Shown here one piece after another: positions 12,147 to 22,978 of a DNA stretch of 64,000 nucleotides. Location: contig NW_022098069.1 of the NCBI RefSeq assembly GCF_002288925.2, forward strand, positions 79,604,919 through 79,668,918, read 5' to 3'. The DNA is from Delphinapterus leucas (Eukaryota > Chordata > Mammalia > Artiodactyla > Monodontidae). The notes under the pieces are model-generated. The model did not search any database, had not been told where the DNA came from, and worked only from the letters and a program-made list of their open reading frames with translations. Positions within the stretch are counted from its first letter, which is position 1, and each line of letters starts with the position of its first letter. The position numbers were made by a program, and so were the translations under genes.

Positions 12147-13514
12147 AAATCCCGACAGCAGAGGTCATCTAAGACTACACACTCCAGACCAGATGTCACC
12201 CCAGGAATTCATTCAGCTCCAGCCACAGCAGTGATTATGCTTTACCTCTACATGGAAGGCCTTTACTCCTGTTAGTGATATAGACACAGAATATTCCAGT
12301 CTTTGCAGCATATAAGTCTTTTTATCAGTTGGAGAAATATCTTTTTCATCATTAAACTCTATTCAGAGCTACTAAACTGATATAATTAGGAAGACTTTTT
12401 TTTTGTATTCCTTAATTCTGGGATTCACATCTTTCCAGAGGGAAAGCATGAAGTACCATGATATATTTGACATTTTCCCTCCAAAACACAAATATAAGAA
12501 TGACACATACTTGCTTATGGAACTGTGGTGCCTCCCATCAACTCTAGAAAAAATTATTTAAATGTATCTATCTATCTATCTCTCTCTCTCTTTACAAACA
12601 AGGTGTTGCTTCTCATTTTTTATTCTTAATTCTATCTCACACAGCAATGTTTAGGCCAAAGAATCCTTGCAGAGAAGATGGCAAAGTTAGGATGGTTGGG
12701 AGAGCATTTTATCCCCCTTTCTTTACTGGCCTAAAGCTGGATATAAGTCCACAGCTCCTTAATCAACACCCCAAGGGCCAAACGTGTTTTGGAATCCAGA
12801 ACTTCTCAGACTTTAGAAAGGTAATAACAGTACACGCAACATATGTTGATTATTATCCCATCAGGGAGTGGGGTAGCAACCTTTAATCAAACACATAAAT
12901 ACTTCTTCAGTAAAACACATAAATATTCACACTGAATGAATCTGTACTAAACTTAAAGAGAAAAATGTTCATTTTCAAATTTGGGAATTAAGAATAAGGA
13001 TTATAGATATGTATCTGCCAAAATATGGTCATGGCTTTTATTAAGGAAAGCATATGTATCTTTTTTCTTTTTTCCCAAAATAAAGCCACAAGTTAACAAT
13101 AAGTACTTTCCCTTTTTCTTCCTCTTTTTTTGTTGGGGGTGGTAGGTTTGCAGAATTCATATTTTGCTTGTAACTAAAATGATCTTTATCATTCTTTCCA
13201 TTGATATTTTAAAAGATCATTAATCTGTTCCAAAAGAATCAAAGGATACAAAAACTCAATTTGGTTTGATTTTGTTTAGCCAATTAAAAGGCTAACAATT
13301 AAACTTACAAAAAAGGAGATACTAAAAAAAGGAAGAATAGGAGAATCCATAAATGTAAATTAATAAATCCATAAATCAAATGATTCTAATGGGTTCTAGG
13401 GCTCCTAGATGTTAAGAGTACCAGTACTCCGGCTTAATTTTAGATGTTCGTTTTCTTTTTCAAAAATAACACAGAGCATCATTAGGAAAATATTTAACAA
13501 TCCAAGGCCAATAT
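12147..13514. other. Unassigned stretch with a short TCTA/TC tract
   Basis: A (TCTA)n-(TC)n tract is at about 12563-12593. Otherwise no gene or repeat family is recognised. Confidence 0.45.
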
Positions 13515-13740
13515 AACAAAAGCAGGTTTTTGCAATCTCTACCTTTTAGCTCTTTATGCAAAATACCTCTATGGATACTTGGGTTGTTTCCACCTTTTGG
13601 CTATTGCCGTGAACATGGGTGTACAAGTATCCATTTCCCTGTCTTCGGTCTTTTTGGGTATATGCTTAGGAGTTGACCTGTTAAGTCATATGGTATTTCT
13701 GTGCTTAGCTTTTTGAGGAACTGCCAAACTGTTAAAAACT
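13515..13740 (-). mobile_element. Ancient L1 scrap, minus strand
   Basis: The reverse complement reads as the C-terminal part of L1 ORF2. On the plus strand it is visible as 'ttgggttgtttccacctttt', 'gaacatgggtgtacaagtat' and 'gtcatatggtatttctgtgc'. Both ends are lost. Confidence 0.82.
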
Positions 13741-13829
13741 GAAGGGCTTTTTAAAAATTATTTTAAAAGAACTTTTGTTCCTTAGGCACGCTTTTAAACC
13801 ATATGCACAGCATAAAAAATGTTATACCA

Positions 13830-14045
13830 GGGCTTCCCTGGTGGCGCAGTGGTTGGGGGTCCGCCTGCCGATGCAGGAGACGCGGGTTCGTGCCCCGGTC
13901 CGGGAGGATCCCACGTGCCGCGGAGCGGCTGGGCCTGTGGGCTGTGGCCGCTGGGCCTGCGCGTCCGGAGCCTGTGCTCCGCGGCGGGGGAGGCCGCGGC
14001 AGTGAGAGGCCCGCGTACCACAAAAAGAAAAAAAAAAAAAAAAAA
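13830..14045 (+). mobile_element. CHR-type SINE inside the ERO1A pseudogene
   Basis: GC-rich CHR body with 'cttccctggtggcgcagtgg' head, Pol III box 'gcgggttcgtgcc', and an A-rich tail interrupted by one G. The 9-bp target-site duplication 'gttatacca' is at 13821-13829 and 14046-14054. Low divergence suggests a recent insertion. Open frames of up to 165 codons run through it and are not genes. Confidence 0.96.
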
Positions 14046-14640
14046 GTTATACCATCAGTTTCATAGAAGCTGCCTGAGGAGTCATCATGCTTGGACCACT
14101 GAAGAGCAGCCTTCTGCATTTCCTCGCGCCCTGATTCATCCTCAGCTGCAAGGCGCTAGGTCTGCTCACATTCTGCAATGGGGTTACTGGCTTCCTCAGA
14201 ATACCTGTAGCTCGCAGATTTATCCCCAACAGGAACTTCATCCAGTTGACAAGGCCCGACAGCACAGTCCCTTATCATTCCAGAAAGGACATGGCTTTTT
14301 CAGGTTTACCTTGTAATAGCTAAAGTAGTGACCTTCCAGAAGTTTCGAAAGTCTTAGGAAAAGCCTGTAGCTCTTAAATCTATCAACGGTTTCAACATCA
14401 CAGGTATAATCATCCAAGTAACCACTTACCTGGCAGAAGCACCTCTGCGCCACGGTCTCCAAGGGCTGCTGCCCGCCTTGGCCCCAGTCCAGCAGCCCTT
14501 TCGCACCCAAGAAGTGGATCACGAAGCCTCATCGGCGGCCCAGATCTGCTGCAGCCGCTGGCGGGCACTTCAGAGGCCCCAGCGCTGAGGGGGAGGGGAG
14601 GCGAGGCGCAGCCGCAGATGAAGCCCGATGGGCCATGCCC
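14046..14640 (-). pseudogene. ERO1A: Processed pseudogene of ERO1A (ER oxidoreductin 1 alpha), partial
   Basis: ERO1A is the ER-lumen flavoenzyme that re-oxidises protein disulfide isomerase. Read on the minus strand, conceptual peptides match its N-terminal part in order: [20 protein letters not shown] (about 14400-14460), [25 protein letters not shown] (about 14280-14330), then in other frames SYRYSEEA-like and QKAALQWSKHDDSS (about 14080-14120). Several exons' worth of coding sequence runs without introns, so this is retrocopied mRNA. It is dead: all three minus frames are needed. A deletion of about 17 nt after PFWND removes the stretch holding the first cysteine of the CxxxxC shuttle site, and a stop codon replaces the residue after the 'ECEQ' segment. 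The signal-peptide region (about 14460-14545) and a GC-rich 5' UTR-like part (up to about 14640) are diverged. The match stops at the position of a SINE insertion and does not resume, so about two thirds of the protein and the poly(A) tail are absent. Human comparison is from memory. Confidence 0.88.
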
Positions 14641-14869
14641 CACCTCCCCGGGCCTCCCAGCCCTGCCCTCGCTTTCCCGCCTCTCAGCTGATACCACCTA
14701 ATGGCACGGCCTGTGGAAACTCAGAGCACCTGCCAGCCGCCTGGGGCCAACTTCTTTTCCCACACTTGAGCTGCTTCTTTTTCTTATTATCCGTAATTTC
14801 TCAAGACCCAATTCAAATGACACTTCCTTTACTGCAGCCCATCCAGCTTCTTAACATCTCTCAGACATG
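14641..14869. other. Unassigned; possible L2 scrap
   Basis: The left part may continue the pseudogene 5' UTR. 'caagacccaattcaaatgac' near 14800 resembles L2 but is short. Confidence 0.3.
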
Positions 14870-15415
14870 ATGAAACCACGCAGGATTCTAGGGGGCCCTC
14901 CTGGGCACAAAAGCCTTTCCAGGTCCACCATTTCTTATGTGCAGGATAAAGGCTTCAGCCTCCCAGACCTTCCCTGAGTACCAAAGGACAGATTCAAACA
15001 GTTACTAATCAGGGAAGTAAGGGGATGAAAAAAAGGAGGAGCAATCAAGAAACAATAGTGCAGCAATTAAAGCAGAATTCTGGTTCCTGTTCAAGGGATA
15101 TACAGAACAGTATCTTTGAGTTCTTTTTCAGGAACTAAGGCCCCACCCACCCAGATGGAGGATGGTAACTTCAGGCTGAGCACAAGATTCCTGGAACACC
15201 GCCCTGTTACCTCACCACCAACCAGTTGGAGGAAAGTCACACGCCCTGCAGCCTTCACCCCAAACTTTGCCTATAAAAACTCCCTGAAAACCATTGGGGA
15301 GTTCGGTTTTTTTGAGCATCAGTCACCCATTCTCCTTACTTAGCCCTGCAATAAACCTTTCTCTGCTCCAGACTCCAATGTTTCAGTTTGTTTGGCCTCA
15401 CTGTAAGTTACATGA
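14870..15415 (+). mobile_element. Solo LTR of a class I (ERV1-type) endogenous retrovirus
   Basis: It shows LTR architecture on the plus strand: a U3-like region, TATA box 'tataaaa' (15272-15278), poly(A) signal 'aataaa' (15350-15355) 78 bp downstream, then a U5-like 'gtttggcctcactg' end. No gag, pol or env sequence adjoins it, so it is probably a solo LTR left by recombination. Boundaries are approximate, and I could not identify a target-site duplication. Confidence 0.75.
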
Positions 15416-15479
15416 ACTTGTGTTCCATAAGTTTCCATAATGTTCCAATGTTCCATAAGTTCCATAATGCTGTTTAACT

Positions 15480-15800
15480 TCTCAACATGCGCTATTCCTT
15501 AAAGATAAAATTCATGTATCAGCTTATCAGTAAACTCTTTTCTAATTCACCAAGGCAATTAGTTCTGCCCCACTTTCCAAATTTCTCTGGAATACCTCTT
15601 TTACCATCTGATACATTTTAATATAAATACATGTGCATGCATATATTTCTTCAAGTCAAATATTTGAGGGTAGGTAATATGACTATTATTTTAGAACTCT
15701 CTGAGAACAGAAAGATATATTTTCAGCCGATAAAGTACTGTTTTGCCCATAGGAAACAGTTTTTAGAAAGTATTTTTTGGATGAAAAAATGAATAAGTGA
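15480..15800 (+). mobile_element. Possible L2 LINE 3' fragment
   Basis: The order 'tatttgagggtaggtaatat', 'gttttgcccataggaaacag' and a terminal 'ttttttggatgaaaaaatga' weakly follows the L2 3' end. Highly diverged. Confidence 0.38.
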
Positions 15801-16189
15801 ACTACATCTGTTCATTATTTGGTTTATAGTAGGTGATTATAGAGTACATAGTTATGAATTACTTAATGAGATTTATTTCTGTAAATGTAGTACATAAAGT
15901 TGTACTTGGACCTAATGTAGTTACACACAGAGTTATCCAACATCAGAATAAAAGTCAAGAACAATATCAATTTATCACGATCCCATTTTTTTTCTTGAGC
16001 ATTTTTTGGCTATAAAATAAGCAGATATGCTATTTTATTTTCTTTTACATCTGCTTTTGAATTGCTAAATGACTTGAATTTGTAAATGCAAAGAAAACCA
16101 CTTGAATAATTAATATTACCCCTTTTTATATTAGAAAGCACTACTTGGACATCCATTATAAGACTTCGCTAATTTTTTTTTTGAAACAT
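15801..16189. other. AT-rich stretch, nothing assigned
   Basis: No gene or repeat recognised. Confidence 0.4.
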
Positions 16190-16562
16190 GCTGTAGACTG
16201 AATGTTTATGTCCCCCCAACAAAATTCATATGTTGAAACTTAATTCCCAGTGTGAGGATATTTGGAGGTGGGGGCCTTCAGGAGGTCATTAATTCATGTG
16301 AGTGGAGCCCTCCTGAATGAGATTAGTGTCCTTATAAAAGAGGCCGCACAGAGCTCCCTTTCCCCTTCCACTAAGTGAGAACACAATGAGAAGATGACTG
16401 TTTATGAACCAGGAAATGGGACCTCATCAAACGCTGACTCCACCAACACCTTGATCTTAGACTTCCCAACCTACAGAACAGTAGAAAATGCATTTCTGTT
16501 TTTTATAAGCTATCCAGTTTGTGGTATTCTGTTACAGCAGCATGGATGGACTAACACAGACT
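16190..16562 (+). mobile_element. MLT1-type LTR (ERVL-MaLR)
   Basis: Contiguous match to the MaLR LTR pattern: 'aaattcatatgttgaaactt', 'gtgaggatatttggaggtgg', 'gagattagtgtccttataaa', 'cttagacttcccaacctaca' and 'gcatggatggactaacacag'. Complete or nearly so, with no internal region. Confidence 0.9.
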
Positions 16563-16593
16563 GTATAAATATTTATAAAAGAACAACACCACA

Positions 16594-16980
16594 CTGTGGT
16601 TAAGAGAAATGACTCTGGATAAGATTACAGATAAAATACAAGGCACTTTTACAGTACTTGGAACAAACTTATACTAAAAAAAAAGTTATTCATCATTTAT
16701 ATGAAATTCAAATTAGCCAGTATCCTGTAATTCTTACTTACTAAATCTGACAACCCTAATTCTGGAGCCAAAAGGCTTAATTCATATCTTAACTCTGCAA
16801 TTGGTAGTTTATATGGACTTGAGTATGTTACTTAAACTCTGCACCTCAGATTTTTCATTTGTAAAACTTAGCTTATAATAGTATCTACCTTACTATTAGG
16901 TTGAAAATGTGTGCATATATGTATATATACATATATATGTTAAATATGTAATGTACTATGAATAGTATCTGTCTTATAGG
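16594..16980 (+). mobile_element. MIR SINE remnant(s)
   Basis: 'ttctggagccaaaaggctta' (16759 on) through 'gagtatgttacttaaactct' and 'ttttcatttgtaaaactta' follows MIR. A separate 5' piece, 'gtggttaagagaaatgactc' (about 16598), repeats the MIR start about 150 bp upstream, so there are two MIR pieces or one interrupted copy. The 3' part degenerates into a TA-rich tract near 16913-16940. Confidence 0.72.
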
Positions 16981-17284
16981 AAACATATGTATGAATTATG
17001 GTATTTTTCAGCCTTTGTTGTGATACTGCCATGTAATAAACTACCCCAAAACTCATTGACTTACAGCAACAAATATTTATTTCTTGTTCATTGGCCTATG
17101 AATCAGTTAAAACCTCTTTTAGAATGGGCCAGCCAACCATCTATTCACATTCTTTTGGCCAAAGCAAATCATGTACTAAACCTAGTACCAAGAAGTAAGG
17201 AAGTATAATTCTCCTACAGAGGGTGTGCTGAGGGAAAAGTGAATACATACTGGAATTACTACTATCTACCACAGTTATTAGTTT
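16981..17284. other. Unassigned, possibly old interspersed repeat
   Basis: 'ataaactaccccaaaactca' and 'cttacagcaacaaatattta' resemble a widespread mammalian repeat whose family I cannot name. No gene is seen. Confidence 0.35.
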
Positions 17285-17400
17285 TATCATTGAGCGTACA
17301 CTATTTCTAGGCACTAGGAATTCAGTAGGGAACAAAACAAAGCCCCTGTTTTAGGGAGTTTATATTTCAGTGTAGACAAGCTGAACAATAAGCAAAAACA
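17285..17400 (+). mobile_element. Ancient mammalian repeat fragment (L2/MIR-era)
   Basis: 'ctaggcactaggaattcagt' then 'aacaaaacaaagcccctgtt' and 'ggagtttatatttcagtgta' fit a common ancient repeat. The same family appears at about 24880 and 62850. Confidence 0.5.
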
Positions 17401-17948
17401 AACCCATCAAGTGGTGTTCTCTACTACAGGGAAAATTTAATGGACATTAAGGGAGAGGGAGTGCTTGGACACACAGAAAAAGACAACATTCCCCCACTAT
17501 GAAGCCACACACCACATTTATCTCCACAGTGTGCTGTAATACCTATTCATAATTCCATCTAAAATAACTACCCTTCCACTCAACTCTTTTTACTTTGACT
17601 TTGAAATGTTCATTCTATAATGGCTTTTAAAAACATGCAAGTGCTCTAAATTTATCCAATTTTGGCAAAATTGAAGCATCAAATATATAGCCAGAAAAAA
17701 CATGTTGATACATATATACTTTGAAAATAAGCACATTTTTTCCCCATGAACTGCTATAAGCCTTCAGGTAAATAATATGAAGAAAACTTTGTTTATTTAG
17801 CAAATATGTTACTAAACAAATTGGATATTTATTGAATAATACCACTCAGTGAATTGACTTTCAGTGAATTGTATTTTGGCAAATGGGCTTTAAGCCAGTT
17901 GATTGAGAGACAACCTACCATTCTTCTCCCAGTGGCACATGTATACAG

Positions 17949-17949
<1 letters not shown>
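17401..17949. other. Unassigned stretch
   Basis: No gene or repeat recognised. Confidence 0.4.

Positions 17950-17990
<41 letters not shown>
17950..17990. repeat. (CA)n microsatellite
   Basis: About twenty uninterrupted CA units. Confidence 0.97.
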
Positions 17991-17992
<2 letters not shown>

Positions 17993-18349
17993 TACAGAGT
18001 TAAAACTGCCCAGAACATACTAAGGCAGGAAATGGGGAGTGATGGTGATGAAGCATGCATTTTTGAAGGTACAATGCTAACATATAGAGCTCAATTAGGA
18101 AAAGTATTAGTATAGTGACAAAAATCTCTGATAGGATGCATGCCAAGAGTATGGAGCATTTCAAATAATCTATCTATTCTGAATCTTCACAGAAACAGGG
18201 AGCTGAGGCAAGACAGGAGCCAAACCAGATAGATGTCCCATACCTCCCTAATTATACTAGAACCTGCGCTACACCATGAAAAGAAAATTCAACTAGCATA
18301 CACTGGTCAATGAACACACTCAGAAAAAACCCTTCATAACTTTGAAACC
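17991..18349. other. Unassigned stretch
   Basis: No gene or repeat recognised. Confidence 0.4.
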
Positions 18350-19060
18350 ACTAGGTGGCATTTCAGGGGGCTCCAAGGAGCTCCGGTCCTTTATGTTTCA
18401 GTGCAGAAAGAATTCAGCAAGAGGCAAAGTGATAGATAAGAAGTGATTTATTAGCATAGGACACCTGTGAGGTTTCCAAGTGCGCGAGCAAGCATTGCGC
18501 TGCCCCAGGTACTTAGTGGAATACATTTTTATAACCAAAAGAAAAGTGGGGAGCGGGAAAAGACTACCTTCTTCCTCATTCTTGAGTAGACATCACACTT
18601 CCATCACCAGCTTCTCCTCCAGGTTGGGCAAGGGAGTTTTCTTATCCCCATGGTCAAGCCAAGACTGTCACAGCACTATGGAAAAATTATTTCGGGTCTC
18701 AGTACAATGAGGGTCTTTCACTTTGAAATGTCACCATTCCACAAATTATTGTTTTTTATTTGTACAGAGAGCGTGTCCTAGGGATCATTAACTTACTGAG
18801 CTCACTGGGCAGAATGTGGGTCTCATGCCACCATTGTTTTATTGTTTTGAGGCACGTCTCATGCTTCTGTTGCATGGTTTTGTTGCTAAGCAAGCCTGCT
18901 TGGTTTTATGGTTAAGCAAACCTGCTTTCTTGAGTGATCATTAATTTACTGTGGTCTCACAAAGCCCCCTAAAGTTCCCTGTCTATCTACAATCCCCTAA
19001 TGGGATTTCTGAGCTAACTATTTGATTATCCTACTCTATCCCTATCACCTTGTTGACATA
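18350..19060 (-). mobile_element. Antisense ERV LTR with recognisable promoter and poly(A) signal
   Basis: On the minus strand a TATA box (TATAAAAA, plus-strand 18526-18533) is followed 75 bp downstream by a poly(A) signal AATAAA (plus-strand 18447-18452), the spacing expected of an LTR R region. U3 would extend right to about 19000-19060 and contains a partly repeated motif, 'gcaagcctgcttggttttat' / 'gcaaacctgctttcttgagt'. No viral genes adjoin it. The family is not named; the edges are approximate. Confidence 0.6.
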
Positions 19061-21049
19061 TTTGTATCAGGGCAAGTATTACTAAAGAAAAATAACGTAT
19101 GAAATAACAGTTGAAAAGGACTAGTGAACCAGTGGAAGTAGAGATTCCATTCTGAAGAATAACAAGAACAAACAAATATTTTTAAACTGACTTTCTGTAA
19201 GAAACAAAACAAAACAAAAAAGGCAATGGTTGAGATTCTCAAAAGAATAAAATAAACATAAATCATGAACAGAAATTAACAATTGCAGGTTGTAGAGAAA
19301 GGGGGGGAAATTAGGGAGCAACAGAAAGAGATACAAGGACAAAAAAAAACAAATTAAATGGAGCAGAGGGTGAAAAGGAAGCATTGAAATGTATCTAAAT
19401 TTATAAAGCTTAACTAAAATTAATATTAGAGGTACTCCATGTATATTTGTTATTTGAAGAAAAACCAAAGAACAAAGAGAGGCAAACTTTGAAAGTTTGC
19501 TCAGAGTATAAGGGTAAGAATAAAGAGACTAAAATGAGGAAGATAATGATAAAAATTGAGAGAGAAAATTAAAACCCATTTAAAAATGTATAGAGGCATG
19601 ATTCAGCCTCCAGGCTCTATAGGGTCTTGCCCTGGTTCCTGCCCCTGTAGGGATATAATGGGCCAGAGATGGGATTTCTAGGGGAAGGGCACACAGTGCT
19701 GTTAAGGTCCAGCCCTCTGCCAGACAGAATTTTGTTCCCCTGTCCCAAAATCTCAAGGGAACTCCTTAACCCTGCCAATCAGGGCAATGCCAAGGAGGCC
19801 ACTGATTAGACACTCTTGGGAAAACTGACTCCCAAGGAGGCCCTGTGCATCTTCTCAGCACAGGGCCATAAGGGATCTGACTCAAAGGACCTACAAAGCT
19901 CTCCATCTAGGGTGCAGTATGGAGAATCAACGTTCTCAGAAAACAGCTTTATGGGCTTGGTGGCTCCTGTGCACAAAGGCCTAAAGGTCCTGGACACCTG
20001 AGGGCAGGTGCACTGCAAGTGAACTGTGCATGTACGTGCTCCGCTCCCACCTCAGCCTGGCAGCCAGGCTCTCTGGGGTCTCTTAGTCTGGGCATGCATG
20101 GCCTGACCACACATAAGGACTTCAGGGGGACATAACATTTTAAAGAAAATAAAAGGTTTAAGACAACTTTAAGGAGAGAAGGCAATTGATGTGGAAATTA
20201 CAATTACATTCAAATTGGAAGATAACTTCCTCTCAGTGAAATAATAGCTGATTATTCATATCAGAGTAAAATCTTTCTTCTTCCAGGTATCAGTGCCCTT
20301 TAGCTAAAGATTACCATGAACACACATAGAGTTTTAAAAAGTTGACTGTTGACTCATTGCAATGAAAGGAAACAAACACCGTGGAGAACTGTAGGGTTAC
20401 TTGATAAAAGATATTATTAGATTTAAGGGAAGTTTAAAGAAAGTGGTGCTTTGCTCTGGAATGGGTGTTGTCTGGAAATGGTGGTAATTCTTTGACTGGG
20501 TATCTTAAGTTTTATTAAGAAAATGATAGGAATGAAGTGTGGGTAATAATGTACGGGGAACTATGGACAGATGGACCTTTAACTGGTGAAGAAGCAGTGG
20601 CCATTTGTATTAGTCAGGATAGGTGAATGCTGGTCATTACTGTGGTTTATTTTTATATGAGTTCAGTTATTTTATATGAGTTCACTCCCTGACTATGGAG
20701 CGGGCTTGTCTTTGTCTCAAATCATAAAGATCAAAGAGTAGTCTTATCTATTGTTTGTATTATGAGAATTTTTATATTCAGTAGAACACAAAGCCTAGCT
20801 ATAATTACCTAGCTGTGAATGGCAGGTTAACTCCTGGCAACAACAGGCCAGTTCCTGACTGTCAGAGCCATATTTTTGTATATCCTTCCCCCCTTTTCTA
20901 CCCAAAGACAAATAAATTCAGGCTGCAGGGCATCAACCTATGATATAAACATCTTCACCATCGCTAAAAATTTGCTGATCAGGACACTATTTAAGAAATA
21001 TAGCCTGTGGTTGTATTGATATTTGTCTCTCCTGCTTCTTTTGTGACAG
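19061..21049. other. Unassigned; includes a GC-richer segment at 19600-20110
   Basis: A purine-rich part (19100-19560) precedes a GC-richer block at about 19600-20110. Short open frames on both strands there (60-78 codons) resemble no protein I know. It might be an unrecognised LTR or an old retrocopy. The remainder to 21049 is ordinary AT-rich DNA. Confidence 0.35.
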
Positions 21050-21169
21050 GATGAGTTGAAGAATGCTCGGACTTGACAATGGACGTATGGTAGCATTTAA
21101 TATTCTGGGCTGGATACATCAGCCAACTTCAGCACAGGCAATTATCAGAGACAGGAGTGCTGGCTTCAG
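21050..21169 (+). other. Candidate exon (splice-signal-flanked segment)
   Basis: The 120-bp segment follows a good acceptor: a pyrimidine-rich tract from about 21023 ending 'ttcttttgtgacag' (AG at 21048-21049). It is followed directly by a strong donor, CAG/GTAAGC (GT at 21170-21171). One frame is open from the ATG at 21064 across the donor, but it stops immediately in the intron, and the other frames have stops. It could be a non-coding RNA exon, a 5' UTR exon, or chance. No partner exon was found in the window. Confidence 0.3.
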
Positions 21170-22044
21170 GTAAGCAGATCTTCGTTGCTCTGTCTCTCTG
21201 GGTGTGCTTCATCTCTCCAAATATTGGGATGGCGGTTGGCCAGGCAAGCTCAATTCTTGGATGAATCCAAGAAAAATCATTGATTTTGAGTTTGCCCAGC
21301 ATTTGCTAATGTCAACTTCCAGACTCTTTATATCTTCGAGTTGAAATTGAAAGCCCATTTAACTAATAATTTTTAACCGTAGGTATCTACAGTTTTTCCT
21401 AGCTTGCAAGGAAATCTTGGAACTATAGAAGGAACCCAATGTTAGATTTAATTTAACCTGATTTTGCAGCAAGACAATTACCAATAAATGATAGTAATTT
21501 TACAAATATGCAAAATACACCGTAATTTGTCCCAAGTGCAAATATTTATAATATCATGATTTGAGTACATTTTTTATCTATTGTGTCAATTTCTGTAACT
21601 CATTCACTTCGGTCCCCATTACATTTCTTTTCATTTTGATTCTCTATAACTCCATCCTTATTTTGTTGCTTTGAATTTGCTGTTTCTGTTGTGATTAGCT
21701 CTCTCTTTTTCTTTTTTTCCCTTAAATGTATTTGAATGCTAACAAAACTTTGAAATATATAAACATTAAACATTTATTTTACATTTTTTGGCTCCAAAGG
21801 TATGATTAAGATAAATGACTTAATGATGTTCCTAACTTCAGGATCCCATATTATGTGATCTAATATAAAGTCCACAAGAAATAAAATAAAGTTAGCAAAT
21901 GTTAATTATTTTGAAGAGTAACTCATATATCATTTTGTTTCCAAATATATTATTAATTTTTGAAGCATCAGTAGTGATGTTTTCTTTTTGCTTCTTGCAA
22001 GAATGGGGATTTAAAAAAGATCCACGTAGCCTTCAAGTAAACCA
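21170..22044. other. AT-rich stretch, nothing assigned
   Basis: No gene or repeat recognised. Confidence 0.4.
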
Positions 22045-22435
22045 CAAATTGGTCACATACACAGGCAAGGAGAGACGGAATAGAGAAGCAGACCATGCCA
22101 CATTGGTGCGTGGCAGTTTTAATAAGCAAGGGAACTTACTTACTAGGCTTATCTTGAGAGGCCACAAGATGAGTAGATCTCTGCACTTGCCTGCCAGCGT
22201 CTTAAGTGTTTATAGAGAGACCTCAGTCAGTCGGTTTCAATCAAGTATTCACTTCAGATGGTCTCAACAACACCTTACTACCCCAAGGCTGTGTCCTTGG
22301 AACAGCTCCCAGTGTGGGAACAGTAGACAGAGTGTACGTTCCAAGGACAGAGGAGGGAGCCTCCAATTGTCTGGGTCCAGCTGGAGAGTCAGCCAGAGGT
22401 CACATCCTCTTGATCACCTCCTCTAACACCAGATG
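22045..22435 (-). mobile_element. Antisense ERV-type LTR
   Basis: Minus-strand LTR signals are present: a TATAAA box (plus-strand 22209-22214) and an ATTAAA-type poly(A) signal about 90 bp downstream (plus-strand 22118-22123). Wording such as 'aggcttatcttgagaggcca' and 'cagccagaggtcacatcctc' is typical of a cetartiodactyl LTR. The 175-codon plus-strand frame running through it is incidental. Confidence 0.6.
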
Positions 22436-22547
22436 GCACACTGCAAGAGAAAAATGTTATGACTAATGTTCTTAAACAAAACATCCAGTTCAATAAGAAA
22501 TATTAGGGGGTCATTTGTCAGGATGGTCATTTGAGCTCTGCCAGAGA

Positions 22548-22548
<1 letters not shown>

Positions 22549-22596
<48 letters not shown>

Positions 22597-22608
22597 TATA
22601 TATATATT
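22549..22608. repeat. (TA)n(CA)n(TA)n compound microsatellite
   Basis: TA units 22549-22566, CA units to about 22592, then TA-rich to 22608. Confidence 0.95.
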
Positions 22609-22764
22609 TCTCCATACAGTGGCAAAGGTCACAAAAATTAATTTGAACAAGTAAAAAGGATGGATTGACATCTTAATAATGTTTAAGCTATATTTAATCT
22701 AAAATTTTTGTATGAATTATAATTTAAAGATGGAGAGATAAATGATCCCTTCCATTTTGGGTAA

Positions 22765-22978
22765 TTTTTTTTTTTTTTTTTTTTTGCGGTACGCAGGCCT
22801 CTCACTGTTTTGGCCTCTCCCGTTGCGGAGCACAGGCTCTGGACACGCAGGCTCAGCGACCATGGCTCACGGGCCCAGCCGCTCCGCAACATGTGGGATC
22901 TTCCCGGACCGGGGCACGAACCCGCGTCCCCCGCGTCGGCAGGCGGACTCTCAACCACTGCACCACCAGGGAAGCCCC
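22765..22978 (-). mobile_element. CHR-type SINE, minus strand
   Basis: A T-run (22765-22785) then the reverse complement of the GC-rich CHR body to the inverted head. Flanking target duplications are not clear by eye. Open frames on both strands are passengers. Confidence 0.94.

Noticed and set aside
13819..14316. 165-codon plus-strand open frame
   Set aside because: SINE translation followed by antisense ERO1A pseudogene; not a gene.
14405..14430. Splice donor in the pseudogene (minus-strand CAGGTAAGTGG)
   Set aside because: It falls in the FCQVSG codons of ERO1A; it is coding-derived sequence that happens to look like a donor.
14440..14660. CpG island or promoter
   Set aside because: The GC-rich composition is explained by the ERO1A exon 1/5' UTR-derived part of the pseudogene.
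17903..18115. 70-codon frame with a Thr-His repeat
   Set aside because: Translation of the (CA)n microsatellite.
21899..22426. 175-codon plus-strand frame
   Set aside because: The second half lies antisense to an LTR and the first half is AT-rich noise; no protein resemblance.
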